Source of the DNA: Ianthella basta
Lineage: Eukaryota > Porifera > Demospongiae > Verongiida > Ianthellidae
NCBI GenBank assembly: GCA_964019415.1
Contig: OZ025875.1
Span: 4,587,411 to 4,651,410 of the forward strand
Reading direction: 5' to 3'
Length of the DNA stretch: 64,000 nucleotides
Positions 52,201-61,200 of the stretch are shown here, in pieces (positions within the stretch are counted from its first letter, which is position 1; the number at the start of each line of letters is the position of its first letter). Below the pieces are notes generated by a model. The model worked only from the letters and a program-made list of their open reading frames with translations. It was not told where the DNA came from and did no database searches. The position numbers and the translations under genes are program-made.

Positions 52201-55200
52201 TAAGCGATACTTAGCTGGTATCACTGTGTTAGTGAAGTACGTGCGGTGTGGCAAGTTAAATCTAGGCTCAGCTAACTGCAACAAGCGCCTGAATGCTGGT
52301 TCATCAACCACACTCAAAGGCTGCAAGCCTTGGCAAATGAAATCGGCTGTGGCATCGACCAGCTGCTTGTGCTTCGCACTTTTGTTCGAAAACGGAGTGG
52401 ATTTCGCGAGCGTTCCACTGATAGTAAGCTGTGTCAACGTTGTCTTCACCGCGGAGGCTCTGCTTGGTCCAGGTTGATCGCCGCTGTCCTGTTGCTGGAG
52501 CGCGAGGTACTCCTGTGCGTGGCACCGCTGAAGATGGAACTTCAGGTTGGTGGTGTTGCCTGAGTAAGCGACAACAGCCTGACATAGTCGGCAAATGGTC
52601 TTCTTCTTGTCTGTAATCCTGCCTTTATCATCAGCGGGAAAACCGAAGTGCTTCCAGATAGCGCTCTTAGTCTAGAAGTTGGGTTTCACGATGAGGTCAA
52701 ATTCGCTCGCAGTCGACATCTCTCTACACTGACAGAAGGTAAGCTAACACTGGCCTGCAATAGAGTATCTACTACCGTTTTAGATAGTCTATAGTGTTAG
52801 GTGTTAGCTTCCCTACTGCACTAGTCAGCAGAGATTAGCCCTTCTGCACCAGTCAGCAGAGATTAGGCCAATATCACGACAGGAAGAACACTGCTTTTGT
52901 ATCGCGATATTGTGTATATATCGCGATATATTGTGTATCGCGATTATCGTGGCAACACTATTGGTTAGTCCGGTGCTGCCCTTAATGTTCGGCATATGCG
53001 CACTGCAACGGTTGCAAATTGCTTTGTTTGGAAGAAACATATTACGATGACGTCATGAGATTATTGCGCAAGCCTAAAACCCGCATAACCTGTGCCCATC
53101 CTTTCGCCATCGAGCCGCTTTCACTCGCGTAAGACGGAGCTATTCGCTATATAGCTTATGTCACTCACAGCCTTCTACATTGTGCTAAGACGACAGCAAA
53201 GAAGCCGTCACACCATCTCCCCAGGAGGAGTTTTGTAACAAAGGAATTAGCTGCGAATTCCGCAATCTACTTCGCTTTCCTCTGTAAAACAAAAACGGCG
53301 TCCTATAGTAACGTATGGTGAGTTGGCGCAAAACCTTCATTTCGCACGTTTTCGCAGGAAAACCCAGCCGAAGACACCCTCCGGATAGCGCTTTCACATT
53401 AGGACCGCGTTTTCTACGAACCCTCCGCACGGTTCCGGAGATTAGTGTGCACAAAAAATCGGCCTAGCTCCATTATAATAAGATGTATATATGTATATCC
53501 GTCCCAGTCAACCTGAGACACATAGATTGCACAATAGCCTGGTGTTCTCAGCAGGAGCTCACAACAACAAAAGCTCTACTCGGCCACCATTGGCCACAAA
53601 ACTGCTCAACACTCCACTTCATTGCTGCACGCTGGGTTCAGATTGTTGCTAACGTCGCCCATTGCTCCAGCGAGGGCTACACGCCTGTTGGTGATTCGGC
53701 CCTGTTGGCAGACATCATTTGCCTTGCATGGCTCGGAACACATCCACTGTTCCCTTGGGTGAAGCGCAAATGCGCACTGTATTAGCTAAGCAGGGACGGG
53801 CTTCCCTGTGCAGCTCCAAATATATGTAGGTGCCAATTGCACAGCATGCACACTCTAGCTAAAAGAGTACTGTGCAACACTGTAGGGTGAAGGAGTCCAA
53901 CCAAATGAACACTGAAATGCAAGTGGAGAAGAGGAACAAGTAGAGGGGAATAGACACGAGAGGATAAGTATGGAAGAAGTGTGCTCAAGCATCTGGAGAC
54001 TGAAGAATGGGAAAGCGCCCTGAGTATGTGGGGTCACTGGAGAAATGCTTAAGGCAGGTGGAGAGGTAGTGGTAGAGTGGCTGCACAAGATCATAGACCT
54101 GACATGGAGGAGTGGGAGTGTTCCAGTGGACTGGCAGGGCACTGATTGTCCCAATCCGTAAGAAAGGAAGCAGAACCCAATGCAAGAATTGCTGTGGTAT
54201 CAGCTTGCTGAGCATACCTGGCAAGGTGTATGCCAGTGTGTTGGAGACGAGAATGAGACAATCACTGAAGGAAAAGTGCTGGAAGAGCAGGGGGCTTTCT
54301 GGAGGGGAAGGAGCTGTGTAGACTAGTTGTTTACTGCCAGGCAGTAAGGAGAGAAGATCATTGAAAAGAACAAGTAAATGCTGATGGTTTGCGTGGACTT
54401 AGAAAAAGCATATGACAGGGTAGACAAGGAACTACTGTGGAGAGTGCTGAGGGCACATGGAGTGAATGGTGAACTGATAAGAGCAGTGAGGTCACTATAC
54501 GATGATGGTAAGGCGAGTGTCAGGGTTTGAGGTGAGAAATCAGACTGGCTTGGAGTAGGGCAAGGAGTGAGACAGGGATGCACTATGCCACCATGGCTAT
54601 TAACATCTTTTTAGACAACATTGTGAGAGAGGCGAAGTAGAAGTTTGAAGGAAGGGTTAAGATTGAAACAGGCAAGATACAACTTCTTTCATTTGCTGAT
54701 GACCTAATGTTAATGACAGAAAGAGATGAGGATGCAGAAAGAAATGTGAAGGTGCTTAATGAAGTGATGATGAAATGGAGAATGACAATCAATTGGGGAA
54801 AGACAAAGGTAATGGTGGTGAAGAGAGGAGGAGGCACAAGCAGCTTTACAGTGAATGGGGTGGAGAAAATGTGAAGACAATGAAGTACCTGGGAGCCATG
54901 TTGGATGAGGGATCATGTGAAGCAGAGGTAGACCACAGAATAGGTGCAGCATCCAAAGTGATTGGAGCCACGAGAAAAGAGGTAATTGATCAAAGAGAAC
55001 TGAGCAAGTCATCAAAACTTAGAGTGATCAGTGTCTGTGTGAACTACATGGTATCAATGTTGCTAGAAAGTTTCAGAAGTCTAACTTAAAGGATGATTGA
55101 AAAAGAAGTAATAAAATTCTGTTAAGTGGCAATCATGACCTAGAGTTATTGTGCAAGCACAAAAATGCTCATGAAAGGTTGCCCTGGGTCCTTCTCACTT

Positions 55201-58200
55201 CTTTGCCAATTGTGTGCACTTTGCAGAAGAATTGTTTTTATACTCTGTTGGAACGGTGTGCTCTCGGCATTGGCAGGAACAACAAATTCTAGGCTGCCTA
55301 CGTTGATAACATTGTCAGCGACCATGCTTCCTATTGCGTTGTGAATAAAATTATGCTGTCATAAAATAAAATGTGTATATTTTATGATCAGAATCTTTGC
55401 GGGGCTGAGTCCACACCATGGTAGAGGGGTTGCTCGGTAGCTCAAGAGAGCCATGTAGGGGTCGGCAGACTTCTCCAAAAGGCTCTGGCTGATTTGACTG
55501 CTCTCTCAGCCATGTCGTTGCTTTGAGGGTAGTGAGGGCTGCTTGTGATATGCTGGAAGTTGTAGAGTTCCGCAAACTCCTGCATCTCCTTGGAGCTGTA
55601 CTGTGACCGATTGTCACTGACTAGGACTGATGGAATGCCATGTCTTGCAAAAATGGCCTTCAGTGCACGGATGATGCTTGCAGAAGTGGTGGTGGTAAGT
55701 GTCTGAACTTCCATGTACTGAGAGAAGTAATCAACTACCAGCAGGTAGGTTACACCATTGAGCTGAAAAGGTCAGAGGCAACCTTCTCCCATGGTGTTGA
55801 GAGATGCCAGGCCACCAGACAAATGTGGATACACAAAGGCGACACCGCTGGATCCCTTGGTGTCCACTACGGACCTTGTTGAGTGTTTCCTTCTGCAGAT
55901 TCCACAGTACCACAATGCACTGACCTCTGAGGAGTAGGTCATCATAGAGGGAAAGTTCTCCTCTCACAAGTCAGTACTGTGAAAGATCTCCTTTGATCTG
56001 GCTCCTGTTTGGCCATCCCTGTTTGCAGAATGTGATGAGCTGAGAGCAGATGTCATCCTGCTGTTGTGCTGCTTGAAACACGTTGAGGCAGATAGGCTGC
56101 AGACGGACGCTAGCCATCTCACTTCTGACACCATGTACGATATGTCTTCGATCGGTTCACTTTCACTGACAGCGCAACAAGACTGATATCATTATTAGCA
56201 ACACGTGCATAAGACAGTTGCAAGACAAAGTCCATTGTTACAGGAATAGTAACTACATAAAGAATAGATAGCATTCAACACAACCATAATAGTAAAGCAC
56301 TCTATCTAGTAACAATCAGTAGTTGACAGTGTCTAGGTGTTAATGACTACCAGTATGCCACAAAGAAGGACAGAAAAGGCGCCATTGACATGCATAGACA
56401 CCTACGTGACGTTCTGTCTTGCGAAAAGCCATGCACCGCACCGAGAAGACCTTACTCAAAAGTGACGGTAAAGATCGCATAAAACAGTGCTCAGAATACC
56501 TTATGAGTGAGACAAGCATATTTGAAAGGAGTGAAGCTAGCCAAAAGAAGATTCCAAGCTCAGAAACATAGCCAGTTAGAATCCAATCTGGGATGCCCCA
56601 AGACATTCTGGCAGTGTGTCAAATGTATTAAGGTCCGTCAAACAAAGAAGAAAGGTAATCTGTTGGAGGTCTTGGATGATGATGGAAATGTGAGGACAAG
56701 CGAAGAAGCTGTTAGTGTTTGGCGTCACTTGGGAGTCACTTGAGGATAATCTCAATGACAGCTGCTGTGCTGAGAAGGATCCAATGACAGACTTTAGCAA
56801 TCACCTGTGTGCTCCCATTACACACGAGGAGGTACTATGGGCCCTGACAAAGGTAAAGAAAGATGCTGCTCCTGGACCGGATGGTGTAGAGGTGCAAATG
56901 ATGCTAGCTGAACCCTTGTTCAAGATATGGTTGTCTCTTTTTGAGGTATGTTGGGAATATGGGATGGTCTCTTCAATGTGGAATGAGAGTTTGGTGGTAC
57001 CAGTTCTGAAGAATTAGGTTAGGGGTGTATGTAGACAAACAACTTTCATATTTCATTGACCTCTAAAGCGAGCAAGGTGCTTTGTCCAGTGTTAAACAAC
57101 CACTTTACCTCTAAGCAGAGGAAGAAGGCATAATTGCCGATGAACAGGCAGGTTTTCGAAAACGCATGCAGCTAACTTGTGAGCATAGCAATATGACACT
57201 ATGGACTCCAATACCATCCACTTTTAAAATGCTATAGACTCCAATACCATCCACTTTCAAAATATTCTACATATGTTGCTAGCTCGCTATATAGCTACTA
57301 TACACACAATAGAGCAGTGACTCACTCAGAAACACAGTTGCATTTTGCTGTACAGATGTCTCCATTGTCTCCATTCATGGCACGAAGACTATTAGTGGTT
57401 CATTGCAAGTGAGGCTGTGGTGCACATATGCCCAAAAATAGATGATCTGTGGCTGTTAGGGCAATTCTCCAGGGACTGGTTCGTGAACCCACACATTCTT
57501 CACAAATCCATCATAGAATTACTTATAAGCTTTAGGGACTTGAAAGCTTTCAGAGATTGCATATCAAGCGACTTAACCCTACTATAAACGAGGTACACCA
57601 GTAGATTCATGAAATGAAATTCTTTCCATACCCCTTTAGGTCTTTCTTCCAATCCGTTACACTTTCGAAAGTTGGCAAGATTTTAACACAGCTGTAACCT
57701 CGTCTGTGATATAGTTAGTCCCCGTGCTGTAGCCGTCTTCGTACAGCACCCATCTTCCCCATGACGATTAGATGGTCCGTGATGTCGGCCTTGCAGGAAA
57801 AGCCCGTAAGTTTCACAGAGAGGCTCTTCACTAACAAACGAAGGTCGTTCTCTGTCTTCCCTTCCAAGCTGTCTCAAAGAGCGGCATTTCGCCATGAGAT
57901 AGCTCCTCTGCTTGCAACAACAAATCCTTCAAAGATGTTGTGCCTACCATGGCCATTGCACATGTGTTCACAATGCCTATCAAGATGGTGCATGCTGTTG
58001 TCACCGTGGCAACTATTATTTATGGAAATGGTCTATAGGATCCATTGTGGGTCTTGTACAAAGTTGTACATTGTTGAACGGGTGCACCCTGGAGCACCAT
58101 CTGAAGGAACAAAGGAGAGCACTTTCATCAGGGGAGGTCAGCCTGTCTGCAGTGGCTCAATGTGCAGTGGACGAGCAGCATGACATAGACTGGGAGGGAG

Positions 58201-61200
58201 CCATGCTGGTAGATGGTTATCCCCAATTTTGCCAGAGATGCAACCTGGAAGCTTGACACATCTATTCCAGTGCCAGCACGATGAACAGAGATGCATGCCC
58301 CCTGCCCTCGGTGTACAATCCCTAATTCATCGTCCCAACCCAGAAAACTGACTCATTATCTATGACATGTTACCCTCCCTATCCCCTCCCTCACTTACTC
58401 TCCCGTCCCACAGGCTTTTGTTTATTTTAATATTATTTTATGCATCACGCAAATGTTATTGTCTGACCAACCACGCATCTCATTTCCTGCCCCCACCTGT
58501 TTATCCTACCCCTGCCTCTTTGCCCAGTTACATTTAAGCTGCCTTGCCTGTTTGTGTATCATTATCACTGATGAAGACCCCTGGATTGGGATCAAAACAT
58601 TTGATTTTGACTCAGACACCTGTCCCCCTCACCTTCATGGTTGGCTAGAGTTGTAACCTGAAATCAGTTTTGTGTTTTCTTGCTGTGTCAGTGAATTAGT
58701 TAGGCCATTCCATGTCTTTGATGTTTTGATGTTGTGTTTCTACATGCAGTATGATGGCAAGAATGAGATCATTGCAGACATTGTAGTTGTTCTGACTAAG
58801 CTTCTTGGGAAGGTAAGCACCCGCAGAAATATAAGAAATGATCCTCTGTTGAACACCTCACAAGTGTGTTTATGTGAAAGCACTCCTTTATCACAAAGAA
58901 ATCGGAATTTATTAACGTATCCATATCCTATAAGGTGGCTGGGTCACTTTCCATTTTTCTGGCTGCCTATGGCAGCCTTATATTATTTCATATAGTAATT
59001 TTCTCGTATGGCTTCATGTTACACTGGTGTACATGTACATATGTATATTTATGTAGTCCGCTGAATACAAGTTATTGTTGACGAACAACCAATGAGCAAT
59101 GGTCAAACAACTCAATGACAACACTGCAAAGTCAATCTATACAGACTGCCCAACAATATACAAAATGGCTCAACTCTACTCTGAAAAGCAGTACACGTGA
59201 TAACTCAAGATAACCCTATTAAAACAGCAAACGTCACAGTAGCCATAACAACACCATGCTAACCATGCAATCAAACAGTATCTCTATACCAAGCATACAA
59301 TAAAGCACAAAATACATACAAGGTATGTAAACCCCCTCCTCCATAACAAAGTAGGGAGATAGTCAAACCCAGGTCTCAAGTCAGCAACGATGTCTGTCAA
59401 GGGGTACCCATGAGCATGAAGGGTACCTACTGCAGGGATGCCAACGTAGGCAATGAGGTGGAATGGTCACTTAGCATGGTTGTCACTGAGGTGGGCTCTG
59501 TGTGCAAAGAACTACTGTGCTGATTAAAATTACTTTACCATGTTGAACAGGTTCAGCTCACGTGAAGTCGAGGGTGCCACGAGCCCTCGTATAAATTAGG
59601 ATAGATTAACATCACAATGATATAATATTGCTGTATATGCAGTGAATCCTCGTTAATCCGCCACCGCTTTATGCGCCAAACCCGTTAATCCACTGACATT
59701 TGTGTGCATGAATTAATTTGTATGGCTTTACTATTGATATAATCCGCCAATCGGTTAATTTGCCTCCGCCACACGTTTCTGATGTCACTTCCTCTAATTA
59801 TACGTGCTACCTAACACTTTATCTGCCAATTGCGAAGATAGCTACTGCAAGGAAGAGAGCGCGATGCGATATGACAGTTTTACAGAAGGAGGAGATGTGT
59901 GATTTCAAAGCCAAGCATGCTAAATCAATGCAGGAGCAGATTGCTGAGCATATTTCTAGCAAATGGAGCTTCATATCGCGCGAAGAACAGTGTTAGATGT
60001 TTTAAAGTAGTCCAGTGCTTCTTTTATTGACCTTGTGTTTTCTTTGTATGGTTGATCCTTTGCAGTGATATCTGTTTCCATTTACTGCATGTATTTGATA
60101 GTTATTTACAGCAATGGTACATTGTTTCAGCCAAACTCATTAATCCGCCAAACTCGTTAATCCGCCAAAAAATGCCAAAACGAATTGTGGCGGATTAACA
60201 AGAGTACACTGTATACACAACTTCGAGGCATAAAATGGCAGCTATGCGGTCGACGTAAACTGCCGTAACGAAGTGTAAAATTGTCAGTTGTATCAAACCA
60301 AAGTTACTGCAAACTTGCTCTAGTCATGACAAGTCATCTTTCTAGCTATCAGAAGGAACATTTCGTATCTTTATCAGGGAAAGAATATCTCGCAAATTGT
60401 GATGACTTTGTAGTCTGAAGGAAGAAGAACTTTGCGCACCACAGTCAGAAAGTGGATGAATCGGTGGAAAACCAATCGTGGACTGCAGCATTGACCTCGC
60501 TCTGGATGACGGAATAAGATTACACCCAAAATGGCTGCTTTTATGGAAATAAAGAGGGAAGAAAATGATGAAATAACATCAGCAGAGTTGCACAGGCTGA
60601 TATCAAGGAATTACGCCACTGACATTACTCCACCCACCATAAGAAGATACATTCGGAAGAAGCTCGAGTGGGTAGCTGTATGGACTAGGTTTGGCCCAGG
60701 AAAAGGGAAACAGGCAGCTGTATCTCATTGAGATAGCAGTTGCCTGAGACTCTATCCTGGCAGAGAGAAGAGCTGAGAAGCTGTCCAAGTATGATGCTCT
60801 GCGTGCCGACCTGAGGAGACAGTACCCTGGTTATCGACTGGACACAGTGCCAGAGGTAATTGGGGGACTGGGTACGGTTGCACACCAATTGGTGAGCGAC
60901 TTAGGCTGCCTCCACACCGCGGAGAAGACTGAGTCACAGATCGAAGTGATGCAACACTGTGTGCTGTGCTGTGTTCTGCTGTGCTGATCCTGAAAGGTCA
61001 CCTTTCAGTGTCTGAGCTGATGGCCTGAGCCCATTCAGGATCTGTCGTCAGTCAATGACCTGCGAGAACCGCTTCCCCCCTGAACTGAGGTGACGAGGGC
61101 TTAACCCCTAACTTACCTATTATGTAGGGCTTGAAAGACAGTCCCGATGAGGGGATGGGGGGTTGATGGAATTCCAGGAAAAAGCCTGAGTCTATCAAAT

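Noticed and set aside
50839-52719. Domesticated ZBED host gene
   Set aside because: It lies between perfect TIRs and an 8-bp duplication, so it is the transposon's own transposase.
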